The notes beneath the pieces were generated by a model. The model was not told where the DNA came from. It was given only the letters and a program-made list of their open reading frames with translations, and ran no database searches. A program made the position numbers and the translations under genes. A stretch of 64,000 bases of DNA, from positions 90,192-154,191 of the forward strand of contig NZ_JBNNUK010000010.1 of NCBI RefSeq assembly GCF_050279675.1, in the 5' to 3' direction. Shown in pieces: positions 27,344 through 37,024 of this stretch. This stretch comes from Viridibacillus sp050279675 (GTDB taxonomy: Bacteria > Bacillota > Bacilli > Bacillales_A > Planococcaceae). How positions within the stretch are numbered: position 1 is the stretch's first letter; every line of letters starts with the position of its first letter.

Positions 27344-27932
27344 AAAGCGTTATGCCATTATCGAACGAAAAACAAATGAAACTCAGATTGCAGTAGAAAT
27401 TAATTTAGATGGTGAAGGGAAGTCTACTATTTCAACGGGTGTTCCTTTTATGGACCATATGCTAGACCTATTTATGAAACATGGTTTATTTGACGGTTCT
27501 ATTACTGCAAAAGGTGATACATATATTGATGATCACCATACTACAGAGGATTTAGGGATTGTGTTAGGTCAAGCAATTAAAGAAGCGTTAGGTGATAAAA
27601 AAGGTATTAAGCGCTATGGTAACGCATTTGTGCCAATGGATGATGCATTAGCACAAGTCGTTATTGATTGTTCAAATCGTCCACACTTAGAATTCAGAGT
27701 AGATATCCCAACAGACAAAGTTGGTACATTTGATACGGAGCTAGTGCATGAATTTTTATGGAAATTTGCATTAGAGGCTCGTATGAATGTTCATGTCATT
27801 GTTCCTTATGGTCACAATGCTCATCATATTATCGAAGCAATCTTTAAAGCATTGGCTAGAGCGATTGATGATGCGGTATCGATTGATCCACGTGTGAAAG
27901 GTATACCTTCAACTAAGGGGCTGCTAACATGA
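27330..27932 (+). CDS. hisB: Imidazoleglycerol-phosphate dehydratase
   Basis: This 200-residue manganese enzyme dehydrates imidazole-glycerol phosphate to imidazole-acetol phosphate. The two metal-binding motifs are DDHHTTEDLG (about residue 67) and GHNAHHIIE (about residue 163). It is the monofunctional dehydratase; no histidinol-phosphatase part is fused. The start is GTG 27330 with AAAGGAG about 10 bases before it. It overlaps hisD's end and shares ATGA with hisH. Confidence 0.96.
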   Translation: MEATKKRYAIIERKTNETQIAVEINLDGEGKSTISTGVPFMDHMLDLFMKHGLFDGSITAKGDTYIDDHHTTEDLGIVLGQAIKEALGDKKGIKRYGNAFVPMDDALAQVVIDCSNRPHLEFRVDIPTDKVGTFDTELVHEFLWKFALEARMNVHVIVPYGHNAHHIIEAIFKALARAIDDAVSIDPRVKGIPSTKGLLT

Positions 27933-28579
27933 AAATAGGCATAATCGATTATGGTATGGGGAATTTATTTAGCGTTGAACAGGCTATTAAACGTCTAGGC
28001 TATGAAGTCTTAGTATCTGCTGATAAAGAAGAGCTATTAGCAACAGATGCCCTTATTTTACCTGGGGTCGGTGCTTTTAAAGATGCTATGAAACGACTAC
28101 AAGAAACGAATTTAGATTCATTAATAAATGAGGTAGAAAAAAGCAATAAACCCTTACTAGGTATTTGCTTAGGTATGCAGTTATTATTTCAAGAAAGCGC
28201 AGAGAATGGCAGTGGCAAAGGACTAGGTATTTTCAAAGGGAAAATTGAGCGCTTTGCTGGGATTCATGATGATGGTAGTACCTATCGAGTACCACATATG
28301 GGATGGAACGAACTGCAATTTTCTCAACGTCCAGAATGGTTACAAGAAAATGAAATGACTGGTGATCATTTCGTTTATTTTGTTCATTCATACTTCGCAA
28401 CTAATATGAAGCAAGCAGAATTAGTTGCTTTTGCTCATTATGGCAATAAACAAGTGCCAGGTATTGTACAAAGAGGTTCTATTACAGGTATGCAATTTCA
28501 CCCTGAAAAATCAAGTGATTTCGGTGTTCTTCTATTGAGACAGTGGTTAGATGGTGTAAAAAAAGGAGTTGTCGTGTAG
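27929..28579 (+). CDS. hisH: Imidazole glycerol phosphate synthase, glutamine amidotransferase subunit
   Basis: This 216-residue class I glutamine amidotransferase supplies ammonia to HisF. The nucleophile Cys is in LLGICLGMQLLF (about residue 80), and the catalytic His-Glu pair is in GMQFHPEKSS (about residues 190-192). The stop codon TAG shares one base with the GTG start of hisA. Confidence 0.97.
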   Translation: MKIGIIDYGMGNLFSVEQAIKRLGYEVLVSADKEELLATDALILPGVGAFKDAMKRLQETNLDSLINEVEKSNKPLLGICLGMQLLFQESAENGSGKGLGIFKGKIERFAGIHDDGSTYRVPHMGWNELQFSQRPEWLQENEMTGDHFVYFVHSYFATNMKQAELVAFAHYGNKQVPGIVQRGSITGMQFHPEKSSDFGVLLLRQWLDGVKKGVVV

Positions 28580-29316
28580 TGAGTTCATTTCAAGTTTTCC
28601 CAGCAATCGATATGAGAGGTGGCAAATGTGTACGCTTATTTAAAGGTGATTACGCACAAGAAACAGTGTACGCAGACTCTCCTTTTGAGATGGCAAAAAG
28701 CTTTGCAGAAGCAGGTGCAAGCTTTATACATATGGTCGATTTAGATGGTGCTAAAGACGGTGAACGTACACATGCAGCTGAAGTTATACGCGTTGCAAAA
28801 GAATTAACGGTAAAAGTGCAAATAGGTGGCGGTATTCGTTCTGAGGAGGATGTACGCTTCTACCTTGAAAATGGGGTTCATCGTGTGATTATTGGCAGTC
28901 TAGCCATTCGTGAACCAAAGCTTGTTGCGAGCTTTATAGAGGAATTTGGTGCAGAACGCATAGTAATTGGACTAGATGCAAAGGATGGCATGGTAGCGAC
29001 ACATGGTTGGCTTGAGACGTCTAATAAGTCCGCTATTGAAGTAGGGAAATATTTTGCTAAGTCAGGCGCAAAATATTTTGTTTTCACTGATATTGCAACT
29101 GATGGTACTTTAGCTGGTCCGAATATTCCAGCAAACGTGAAATTAGCTGAAGCAACAAATACCGAGATTATCGTATCTGGTGGTATCAGCTCACTTGTAG
29201 ATATTCAACGAGTAAAAGCAGCTGCACAAAACTCATCAATTGCAGGTGTGATTATTGGGAAAGCTCTTTACGCAGGTCGATTTACATTGCCAGAGGCACT
29301 TGAGGAGGCAGAATAA
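28579..29316 (+). CDS. hisA: ProFAR isomerase
   Basis: This 245-residue (beta/alpha)8-barrel isomerises ProFAR to PRFAR. The catalytic Asp in FPAIDMRGGK (about residue 8) and the phosphate-binding glycines (QIGGGIRS and VSGGISS) are clear, with a second catalytic Asp in FTDIATDGTL. The start is GTG 28579, whose G is the last base of hisH's stop. The GGAG site lies 10 bases upstream, somewhat far, which suits reinitiation after hisH. Confidence 0.95.
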   Translation: MSSFQVFPAIDMRGGKCVRLFKGDYAQETVYADSPFEMAKSFAEAGASFIHMVDLDGAKDGERTHAAEVIRVAKELTVKVQIGGGIRSEEDVRFYLENGVHRVIIGSLAIREPKLVASFIEEFGAERIVIGLDAKDGMVATHGWLETSNKSAIEVGKYFAKSGAKYFVFTDIATDGTLAGPNIPANVKLAEATNTEIIVSGGISSLVDIQRVKAAAQNSSIAGVIIGKALYAGRFTLPEALEEAE

Positions 29317-30074
29317 TGCTTACGAAACGAATTATTCCATGTCTTGATGTGAAGGAAGGACGCGTTGTAAAAGGTGTTCAATTCGTCTCATTACGAGATG
29401 CTGGTGATCCTGTAGAGCTTGCTAAGTTCTATAATGAACAAGGCGCAGATGAGCTTGTTTTTTTAGATATTTCTGCTTCGCATGAAGGCCGTGAAACAAT
29501 GGTTGATGTCGTACGAAAAACAGCTTCTACTTTAGCGATTCCTTTTACTGTTGGGGGAGGCATTCGAACACTAGAGGATATGAAACGATTACTCCGTGCT
29601 GGTGCAGATAAAGTATCAGTCAATTCTTCTGCTTTGCAACGGCCAGAACTTATTAAAGAAGGTTCTGATTACTTCGGAGCACAATGTATCGTTGTGGCGA
29701 TCGATGCTAAGTGGAGTGAAGAAGACGGTACGTGGATGATATATACGCACGGTGGTCGCAACAAAACGAATTGGCAAGCAGTGGCTTGGGCGAAAGAAGC
29801 AGTGAGACTTGGAGCTGGTGAATTATTAGTCACAAGTATGGATCAAGACGGAGAGAAAAGTGGCTTTGATTTACCTTTAACAAAAGCAATCCGTAAAGCT
29901 GTCAACGTACCAATTATTGCTAGTGGTGGGGCTGGAAACGCGGATCACTTTTATGATGTTTTACAACATGTAGATGCTGATGCTGCACTAGCGGCTTCTA
30001 TATTTCACTATAAAGAAACAAGTGTCGCAGAAGTGAAAAATGAATTGCGACAAAAGGGAGTGTTCGTGAGATGA
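29316..30074 (+). CDS. hisF: Imidazole glycerol phosphate synthase, cyclase subunit
   Basis: This 252-residue barrel takes ammonia from HisH and converts PRFAR to imidazole-glycerol phosphate and AICAR. N-terminal RIIPCLDVKEGRVVKGVQF contains the catalytic Asp11. VGGGIRT and ASGGAGN are phosphate-binding loops, and the second catalytic Asp lies in TSMDQDGEKSG. It starts on the last base of hisA's stop (TAATG) and overlaps hisIE by ATGA. Confidence 0.97.
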   Translation: MLTKRIIPCLDVKEGRVVKGVQFVSLRDAGDPVELAKFYNEQGADELVFLDISASHEGRETMVDVVRKTASTLAIPFTVGGGIRTLEDMKRLLRAGADKVSVNSSALQRPELIKEGSDYFGAQCIVVAIDAKWSEEDGTWMIYTHGGRNKTNWQAVAWAKEAVRLGAGELLVTSMDQDGEKSGFDLPLTKAIRKAVNVPIIASGGAGNADHFYDVLQHVDADAALAASIFHYKETSVAEVKNELRQKGVFVR

Positions 30075-30691
30075 TAGAAAATCTTCAATTTGACGAAAAA
30101 GGTTTGATTACTACAGTGGTACAAGATGCACAAACGAAAGAAGTATTAACTGTTGCATTCATGAACAAGGATTCTTTAGACAAAACATTAGCAACAGGTG
30201 AAACGTGGTTTTATAGCCGTTCTCGTCAAGAACTTTGGCATAAAGGGGCCACAAGTGGTAATACACAAAAAGTGATAGCTATTCGTGCTGACTGTGACAA
30301 AGATGCACTAATTGTAGAAGTTTTACCAGCAGGACCTGCGTGTCATAGTGGTACGACAAGTTGCTTTACTGAAACCATAAAAGAAAAATCAGAAATTGTG
30401 GGTTCTGTAGATATTATTACGGAGCTTCGTAGTGTTATTCAAAACCGCGAAAAGGAAATGCCAGAGGGTGCATATACAACTTATCTATTTAACGAAGGTA
30501 TCGATAAAATTTGTAAAAAAGTCGGTGAGGAAGCAACAGAGGTTGTTATAGCTTCAAAAAACCGCGATGCTGATGAATTGAAATGGGAAACAGCAGATTT
30601 AATTTATCACGTATTGGTACTATTACAAGAACAAAAGTTGGATGTATTTGATGTTTTAGCAGTGCTTCAAAAGCGCCATGAGCAACATTAA
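30071..30691 (+). CDS. hisI: Bifunctional phosphoribosyl-AMP cyclohydrolase/phosphoribosyl-ATP pyrophosphatase
   Basis: This 206-residue fusion has an N-terminal HisI domain (about residues 1-110; zinc-site cysteines in RADCDKDALI and GPACHSGTTSCF) and a C-terminal HisE MazG-like domain (about 115-200, with EGIDKICKKVGEEATEVVIA). It carries out steps two and three of the pathway. It is the last his gene, and the terminator begins about 30 bases after it. Confidence 0.96.
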   Translation: MIENLQFDEKGLITTVVQDAQTKEVLTVAFMNKDSLDKTLATGETWFYSRSRQELWHKGATSGNTQKVIAIRADCDKDALIVEVLPAGPACHSGTTSCFTETIKEKSEIVGSVDIITELRSVIQNREKEMPEGAYTTYLFNEGIDKICKKVGEEATEVVIASKNRDADELKWETADLIYHVLVLLQEQKLDVFDVLAVLQKRHEQH

Positions 30692-30719
30692 ATATGTTAT
30701 AATGAAGGATACTAGAGTA

Positions 30720-30752
30720 TAAGGGACGTTTCTATACGTTCCTTATTTTTTT
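30720..30752 (+). terminator. Terminator of the his operon
   Basis: AAGGGACGT pairs with ACGTTCCTT (one G-U) and is followed by seven T. The next gene's ribosome-binding site begins right after it, so some readthrough into yvcD is possible. Confidence 0.75.
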
Positions 30753-30765
30753 CGGAGGAATTTTT

Positions 30766-32292
30766 TTGGAGAAAAAACGTAAACTAAAACCGCGAGAAAA
30801 TGTCGTATCTTTTATTCCGAATGGGGATTTTTATTATAATAAAGCATTACAAGCGTTAGATCGAGAGCAGTTTGATAAGGCGCATAAATACTTACAAAGA
30901 GCAGTAGAACTTAGCCCTGAAGATTCACTTATACTTATGCAATATGGTGTTATTAAAATGGAGCTTGAACAGCATGATCATGCTTTAGAGCTGTTAAGAA
31001 AAGCGCATTCAATTGACCCTGATGAACCAGAAATAGTATTGTTTTTAGCTGAAGTCTCTGCTCATCTTGGCATGTCAGATGAAGCAGGAAAATACGCAAA
31101 GCTTTATCTAGAGTTAGATCAACAAGGTGTTTATGCGGAAGAAGCGCTTGAAATTATTGATTTTTCTGAGCAAATGAAAGAGCAACCAACATCCGATGAA
31201 CCGCAAGATTCAGAAGCTGTGTATTTACAAGAAAAAGCTCGCCGTATGATGGAAGAAGGAAATTTTAAAGAAGCCATTGAGCAATTTGAAGAAATTATTC
31301 AAGATAATCCAGATTTTTGGGCAGCCTATAATAATCTATCTCTTGCTTATTTTTATCTAGGAGAAGCTGAACAAGCAAGAGCGTTGTTGCATCAAGTGTT
31401 AAAAGGGAATTTTGGTAATTTACATGCCCTTTGTAATTTAACGGTCATGGCTTACTATGAAAAAAACAAAGAAGAGTTGGACGAGCTACTTGAGTTATTA
31501 GTGAAAATCCAACCATATTCATTTGACCATCGTTATAAATTAGGAGCTACATTAGCTCTCGTTGGCCGTTATGAAGAAGCTTATAAATGGTTACGTAGTT
31601 TGCAAAAACGTGGGTTTGAAGGCGATCCTGGATTTTACTTTTGGCTATCCCATGCAGCTTATTTCTCAGGTAGAAAAGTTGTTGGGAAAAGTGCTTGGAA
31701 AAAATTACTGGAAATCGATCCCGATAAGGAAGGCTTTGAGCCATGGGCACACGAGAGTCGTGTGACAAATCCAAATGCTATCGAGCAAAATCGCGAATTT
31801 ATCGTTGAAAAGCTTGAAAGTAAATACCGTAGTGATCGATTATTTGGTTTGTACTTATTAGGTAAAACAATTCACAAACAGGAAATTATTGCACATCCAA
31901 GTTGGATAGATGTCGATGAATATTCTTCGATGGAAAAGCTATTTTTAGCATATGCACTTGAGCATGAATTTGATGCGCAGGATAAAAGTATTTTACCGTT
32001 TTTAAGGGCAATGGAAGCTTCAGATATTTTATACATGCAATCGATGCCTATTTCAATGCCTACCACATTTCTATTTCAAATGTGGTTCGTATTGTGTGAA
32101 AGAGCATTAGATGAAAATTATCAATTCAAGAATCCAAAGGCTCTTGTAGCAGCAGCAGATTATATGTATAAATCCTCACGTATGAAAAGTATTACTAAAA
32201 AATCAATTGCTGAAGCATATGGGGTTACAACAACTACTTTAACGAAATATGTGAACGATTTAATACATTTTTTACCCGGATTCGACGCTTAA
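30766..32292 (+). CDS. yvcD: Tetratricopeptide-repeat protein (YvcD-like)
   Basis: This 508-residue soluble protein has TPR repeats at about residues 17-120 and 155-290 (for example KALQALDREQFDKAHKYLQR). A C-terminal helical region ends in a helix-turn-helix-like segment (SIAEAYGVTTTTLTKYVNDL). The start is TTG 30766 behind CGGAGGAA. The gene sits between his and trxB as yvcD does in B. subtilis. TPR repeats imply a protein-binding scaffold, but the partner is not known. The last segment could bind DNA, which is inference. Confidence 0.85.
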   Translation: MEKKRKLKPRENVVSFIPNGDFYYNKALQALDREQFDKAHKYLQRAVELSPEDSLILMQYGVIKMELEQHDHALELLRKAHSIDPDEPEIVLFLAEVSAHLGMSDEAGKYAKLYLELDQQGVYAEEALEIIDFSEQMKEQPTSDEPQDSEAVYLQEKARRMMEEGNFKEAIEQFEEIIQDNPDFWAAYNNLSLAYFYLGEAEQARALLHQVLKGNFGNLHALCNLTVMAYYEKNKEELDELLELLVKIQPYSFDHRYKLGATLALVGRYEEAYKWLRSLQKRGFEGDPGFYFWLSHAAYFSGRKVVGKSAWKKLLEIDPDKEGFEPWAHESRVTNPNAIEQNREFIVEKLESKYRSDRLFGLYLLGKTIHKQEIIAHPSWIDVDEYSSMEKLFLAYALEHEFDAQDKSILPFLRAMEASDILYMQSMPISMPTTFLFQMWFVLCERALDENYQFKNPKALVAAADYMYKSSRMKSITKKSIAEAYGVTTTTLTKYVNDLIHFLPGFDA

Positions 32293-32394
32293 ATGTTGAA
32301 ATGGTAAGCAGAAATATTGAACGTACACCAGTTATCCTCTACCATGGATATTGAATATAATGAAATGTTTTATACAGATCTAGGAGGAACAGAT

Positions 32395-33339
32395 ATGTCA
32401 GAAGAGAAAATTTATGATGTAGTTATTATCGGTGCAGGTCCGGCAGGGATGACAGCTGCCGTTTATACTTCACGTGCCAATCTATCAACATTAATGTTAG
32501 AACGCGGTATTCCAGGTGGACAAATGGCTAATACAGAAGAGGTTGAAAACTATCCAGGTTTCGATTCTATTTTAGGACCTGAATTATCTACTAAAATGTT
32601 TGACCACGCGAAAAAATTTGGTGCTGAATATGCTTATGGCGATGTTACTGAAATTATCGATGGCGAAGAATATAAAACAATTAAAGCAGGTTCAAAAGAA
32701 TTTAAAACGCGTGCAATCATCATTACTACAGGTGCAGAATACAAAAAAATGGGCGTACCTGGTGAAAAAGAACTTGGTGGCCGTGGTGTAAGTTATTGTG
32801 CAGTATGTGATGGGGCATTCTTCAAAAATAAAAACTTAGTTGTTGTTGGCGGAGGAGACTCTGCTGTTGAAGAAGGTATTTACTTAACTCGCTTTGCTGA
32901 AAAAGTAACAATTGTTCACCGTCGTGATAAATTACGTGCCCAAAAAATCATTCAAGATCGTGCATTTGCTAACGATAAAATTGATTTTATTTGGAACAAC
33001 ACTGTTAAACAAGTGAATGAAGAAAATGGCAAAGTAGGAAGTGTAACGCTCGTTTCTACTGAGGATGGTACTGAGCAAGAATTTACTGCTGATGGTGTAT
33101 TCGTTTATATTGGCATGTTACCATTAACAAAACCATTTGAGGGTCTAGGAATCTTAAATGAAGCTGGATATATCCCAACAAATGAAGAGATGGAAACAGC
33201 GATTCCTGGTATCTTCGCTGCTGGTGACGTACGTGAAAAAACATTACGTCAAATCGTAACTGCAACTGGTGATGGTAGTATCGCAGCTCAAGCAGTTCAA
33301 CATTATGTTGAAATGTTAAAAGAAAAAATTAGTAATTAA
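32395..33339 (+). CDS. trxB: Thioredoxin-disulfide reductase
   Basis: This 314-residue flavoenzyme reduces thioredoxin with NADPH. The FAD site GAGPAGMTAA, redox-active CAVC (about residues 133-136), NADPH site VVGGGDSAVEEG and C-terminal FAD segment FAAGDVREKTLRQ are all present. ATG 32395 follows AGGAGGAACAG; an upstream in-frame start would add 26 residues that the family lacks. Length is normal. Confidence 0.97.
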   Translation: MSEEKIYDVVIIGAGPAGMTAAVYTSRANLSTLMLERGIPGGQMANTEEVENYPGFDSILGPELSTKMFDHAKKFGAEYAYGDVTEIIDGEEYKTIKAGSKEFKTRAIIITTGAEYKKMGVPGEKELGGRGVSYCAVCDGAFFKNKNLVVVGGGDSAVEEGIYLTRFAEKVTIVHRRDKLRAQKIIQDRAFANDKIDFIWNNTVKQVNEENGKVGSVTLVSTEDGTEQEFTADGVFVYIGMLPLTKPFEGLGILNEAGYIPTNEEMETAIPGIFAAGDVREKTLRQIVTATGDGSIAAQAVQHYVEMLKEKISN

Positions 33340-33442
33340 TTGCTGATTTTAACGTCTTCTTAACATAGCTGTAACTCATTTGCAATATAATAAGGGTATA
33401 GTTGTAAGTGCAATAACCCCCTATTAAGATAGATATATTGGT

Positions 33443-33487
33443 AAGGCTGTTTCGCGGTAATTTGCCGTTAGAAGCAGCCTCTTTTTT
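33443..33487 (+). terminator. Terminator after trxB
   Basis: The outer stem GGCTGTTTC (33445-33453) with GAAGCAGCC (33471-33479) encloses a second short stem (CGG/CCG). A T-rich tail follows. Confidence 0.7.
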
Positions 33488-33632
33488 ATATGGAGGTTAC
33501 ATAGTTTTTGATAATGGACTAGATTGGTGAAAACATATGAAATTACTGTCCTTGCGAACATATTTTTGTACGCTAATGGTGTAACAATGTATAATAATGA
33601 ATATAAGTTTACAATGATTTGGAGTGTCGTGC

Positions 33633-34115
33633 GTGCAAAGAATAGCAAATTTGATTGTTAGAAAAGATAACAAAGTTCTTTTACTGAAAAAACCACGACG
33701 AGGCTGGTATGTTGCGCCGGGTGGTAAAATTGAGAGTGGGGAGTCTGTTTTTACAGCTGCTAACCGAGAATTCCGGGAAGAAACGGGGACAATCCCTTTA
33801 AACCAGCACTTAAAAGGGATATATACAATGGTGATAAAAAATGATCAAGATATTGTAAATGAGTGGATGCTCTTTACATTTGTTGCAGATGGCTTAGAAG
33901 GTACTCCGTATGAAGATACAATTGAGGGTGTCCTGGAATGGCATCCAATTGAAAGCTTGCACCATTTACCAATGGCTGAAGGAGATCGTACTAATTTATT
34001 GTTTGCCGTAAACGAAAAAGGCATGCAATACGGTACATTTACTTATACAGAAGATTTTGAACTATTAAATGAAGCAATTCAAATTTCAACTGAAGGAGAT
34101 GGCATCAATGCCTAG
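33633..34115 (+). CDS. yvcI: NUDIX hydrolase (YvcI-like)
   Basis: This 160-residue Nudix protein cleaves a nucleoside-diphosphate-linked substrate. The Nudix box runs from GGKIESGESVFTAANREF to REETGT (about residues 33-56), with all the key Glu residues. GTG 33633 is chosen with TTGGAG 8 bases upstream. It overlaps rapZ by 8 bases, as yvcI precedes yvcJ in B. subtilis. Substrate is not known; 8-oxo-dGTP clean-up is one possibility. Confidence 0.88.
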   Translation: MQRIANLIVRKDNKVLLLKKPRRGWYVAPGGKIESGESVFTAANREFREETGTIPLNQHLKGIYTMVIKNDQDIVNEWMLFTFVADGLEGTPYEDTIEGVLEWHPIESLHHLPMAEGDRTNLLFAVNEKGMQYGTFTYTEDFELLNEAIQISTEGDGINA

Positions 34116-34992
34116 CACTCAACCGGTTAACGAATTGATCATTATTACGGGGATGTCTGGAGCAGGGAAAACGGTGGTAATCCAAAGTTTTGAAGACTTA
34201 GGTTTTTACTGCATCGATAATTTACCACCTGCATTACTACCAACTTTCTTAACTCTAATGAAAGAGTCGAAAAAAGAATTTTCTCGTATCGCAGCTGTGA
34301 TGGATTTACGAGGTGGTGATTTCTTTTCATCACTAATTGATGCATTAGAACAAATCGAGAAACAAGATTTAGTTGCAACAAAAATTTTGTTCTTAGATGC
34401 AGATAATGAAACATTAGTGAGACGTTATAAAGAAACACGCCGTTCACACCCACTTGCTCCTGCTGGTGGATTGCCATTAGAAGGGATCCATCATGAAAGA
34501 GAATTACTTGCTGAAGTGAAACAAAAAGCACAATTTATATATAATACATCAAGTATGAAACCTCGAGAGTTACGAGAACGAATTATTGCGCAATTTTCAG
34601 GTGTAAATTCTCGAAGATTTACAGTCAATGTTATGTCATTCGGCTTTAAGCATGGTCTTCCAATTGACGCAGACTTAGTATTTGATGTGCGTTTTTTACC
34701 GAATCCTTATTATGTGGAGAGTTTACGCCCTAAAACAGGATTAGAGAAGGACGTATCATCATATGTTCTAAAATATGATGAAGCACAGACATTAATAAAA
34801 AAACTAACGGATTTATTTGAATTTATGGTGCCTCTTTATAAAAAAGAGGGTAAAACACAACTCGTTATTGCATTTGGTTGTACGGGGGGCCAGCATCGCT
34901 CTGTTACATTAGCCGAATATTTTGGTGATTATTTGAATAAAGATGTGCCAACGGTTATTACACATCGCGATATTGCGAAAAGAAAGGGCTAA
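34108..34992 (+). CDS. rapZ: RNase adapter/nucleotide-binding protein RapZ (YvcJ)
   Basis: This 294-residue P-loop protein has Walker A GMSGAGKTVV (about residue 15), Walker B-like DLRGGDFF, and the C-terminal RapZ domain with CTGGQHRSV and RHPLAPAGG-like features (SHPLAPAGG here). In E. coli RapZ binds GlmZ/GlmY RNAs. B. subtilis YvcJ hydrolyses GTP and affects competence. ATG 34108 follows GAAGGAGAT and overlaps yvcI. It is part of the conserved yvcI-rapZ-yvcK-whiA-crh string. Confidence 0.94.
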   Translation: MPSTQPVNELIIITGMSGAGKTVVIQSFEDLGFYCIDNLPPALLPTFLTLMKESKKEFSRIAAVMDLRGGDFFSSLIDALEQIEKQDLVATKILFLDADNETLVRRYKETRRSHPLAPAGGLPLEGIHHERELLAEVKQKAQFIYNTSSMKPRELRERIIAQFSGVNSRRFTVNVMSFGFKHGLPIDADLVFDVRFLPNPYYVESLRPKTGLEKDVSSYVLKYDEAQTLIKKLTDLFEFMVPLYKKEGKTQLVIAFGCTGGQHRSVTLAEYFGDYLNKDVPTVITHRDIAKRKG

Positions 34993-34996
34993 TTCT

Positions 34997-35977
34997 ATGG
35001 GGAAACGAAATACTCGTATCGTCATTCTCGGTGGAGGAACTGGATTATCAACTCTTTTACGAGGATTGAAAAAGTTCCCGATTGATATAACTGCCATTGT
35101 GACGGTAGCGGATGATGGGGGAAGCTCGGGTAGATTAAGGGATGACTACGAAATACCGCCACCAGGCGATGTGCGAAATGTCATCGCTGCACTATCTGAA
35201 GTCGAACCTCTGGTAGAAGAAATGTTCCAATATCGATTTTTAGCATCTGAAGATTTAAGGGGTCATTCACTAGGCAACTTGATGTTAACCGCATTAACTG
35301 AAATTACTGGCGATTTTTCGCATGCTATTCGAGAAATGAGTCGTGTCTTAAATGTGCACGGTAAAGTATTACCAGCAGCAAATCAAAGAATTACCCTTTT
35401 TGCTGAGCTAATTGATGGTACAATTGTTAAAGGCGAATCTAAAATTCCAACATTCAATACAGGTATTAAAAGGATTTTTTTATCGCCTGAGGATGTGAAA
35501 CCGCTACCGGAATCTGTAAGCGCAATCAAAAAAGCGGATATTATTATTATAGGACCTGGAAGTTTATATACAAGTATTTTACCGAATCTGTTAGTGGATG
35601 ATATTCAAGAGGCCATTATTAGTGCTAAAGGAAAGAAAGTGTATATATGTAATCTCATGACGCAAGCAGGAGAAACACAAAACTTTGCAGCATCAGACCA
35701 TGTCAAAGCATTAAACGATCATTTAGGGCAACCTTTTATCGAAACGATATTAATTAATAAAGAAGAGGTACCAGCATCTGTAAGAGCGGCTTATAAAGAA
35801 GAGGAAGCAGAGCCAGTTTTTTTTGATGTTGGAGCATTAGAAAAAATGGGTATCCAAGTAGTGAAAAAAGAAATTGCTACAACTCATGATGGCGTTGTAC
35901 GACATGAAGCCTCAAAGGTTGCTGAATGGTTAGTAGAGTATGCTCATTCTTTTAACAGTGACATAAAAATGATATAA
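34997..35977 (+). CDS. yvcK: Gluconeogenesis factor YvcK (CofD-like)
   Basis: This 326-residue protein has a CofD-like fold. It shows the glycine-rich start ILGGGTGLSTLLRGL, the DDGGSSGRLR motif and GPGSLYTSILPNLL. In B. subtilis YvcK is needed for growth on gluconeogenic carbon and for correct placement of PBP1, and it binds UDP-GlcNAc. ATG 34997 lies 4 bases after rapZ's stop, with AAAGGG as the ribosome-binding site. Confidence 0.94.
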   Translation: MGKRNTRIVILGGGTGLSTLLRGLKKFPIDITAIVTVADDGGSSGRLRDDYEIPPPGDVRNVIAALSEVEPLVEEMFQYRFLASEDLRGHSLGNLMLTALTEITGDFSHAIREMSRVLNVHGKVLPAANQRITLFAELIDGTIVKGESKIPTFNTGIKRIFLSPEDVKPLPESVSAIKKADIIIIGPGSLYTSILPNLLVDDIQEAIISAKGKKVYICNLMTQAGETQNFAASDHVKALNDHLGQPFIETILINKEEVPASVRAAYKEEEAEPVFFDVGALEKMGIQVVKKEIATTHDGVVRHEASKVAEWLVEYAHSFNSDIKMI

Positions 35978-36020
35978 AATCCGTTGTTTTATATAAATCA
36001 TGATAGAGAGGGGGGTTATT

Positions 36021-36968
36021 ATGTCATTTGCTTCAGAAACAAAAAAAGAATTAACGCAAGTTGAAGCAGGCGATACAAGCTTAAAAGCAGAATTATCTGC
36101 CCTCATCAGAATGAATGGCTCTCTGTCATTTGCAAACCGTCAACTTAGTCTTGATATTCAAACTGAAAATGCAGCAATCGCAAGAAGAATTTATACAGTA
36201 ATGAAGAGGTTCTATAGTTATAGAGTGGAGCTTCTTGTGCGAAAGAAAATGCGTTTAAAGAAGAATAATGTTTATATCTGCCGTGTGAGAGAAGGGGCAA
36301 AAGAAATTTTGGAGGATTTAGAAATTGTCTCTGGAAACTTTTTGTTCAATCATACAATTGCAGAAGATTTAGTCGATACAACTAGTAGTAAGCGTTCATA
36401 TTTAAGAGGCGCATTTTTAGCTGGTGGCTCTGTCAATAATCCGGAAACTTCCGCGTATCATTTAGAAGTGTATTCGTTATATAAAGAGCATGGTGAGGCA
36501 CTGGCCGATTTAATGAATAAATTCGATTTAAATGCAAAAACAATCGAAAGAAAAAAAGGATTTGTCACATACTTAAAAGAAGCTGAGAAAATTTCAGACT
36601 TTTTAAGTTTAGTAGGTGCACATCAAGCCATGATGAAATTTGAAGATGTGCGAATTGTACGTGATATGAGAAATAGTGTGAATCGACTTGTGAACTGTGA
36701 GACGGCTAATTTAAACAAAACGATTGGAGCAGCTGTTCGCCAAGTAGAAAATATCCGATATATCGATCATAGTATTGGGATTGATCAACTACCTGAGAAG
36801 CTTAGAGAGATTGCTCGATTACGTGTGGAATATCAAGAAGTGACATTAAAAGAACTTGGTGAAATGGTATCAGCAGGTACTGTTAGTAAATCAGGTGTCA
36901 ATCATCGCCTACGTAAAATTGATGATATTGCTGAATCATTGCGTAGAGGCGATGCGGTTAAACTTTAA
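36021..36968 (+). CDS. whiA: Sporulation/division regulator WhiA
   Basis: This 315-residue WhiA combines a degenerate LAGLIDADG homing-endonuclease fold (about residues 20-215; FLAGGSVNNPE) with a C-terminal helix-turn-helix (about 225-310; LKELGEMVSAGTVSKSGVNH). In Firmicutes it affects cell division and chromosome segregation. ATG 36021 follows GAGGGGGG. Confidence 0.95.
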   Translation: MSFASETKKELTQVEAGDTSLKAELSALIRMNGSLSFANRQLSLDIQTENAAIARRIYTVMKRFYSYRVELLVRKKMRLKKNNVYICRVREGAKEILEDLEIVSGNFLFNHTIAEDLVDTTSSKRSYLRGAFLAGGSVNNPETSAYHLEVYSLYKEHGEALADLMNKFDLNAKTIERKKGFVTYLKEAEKISDFLSLVGAHQAMMKFEDVRIVRDMRNSVNRLVNCETANLNKTIGAAVRQVENIRYIDHSIGIDQLPEKLREIARLRVEYQEVTLKELGEMVSAGTVSKSGVNHRLRKIDDIAESLRRGDAVKL

Positions 36969-37024
36969 TGGAATGATGACACACGATAATGAATATATAA
37001 GTAATTATAGGAGGAGTAAAACGA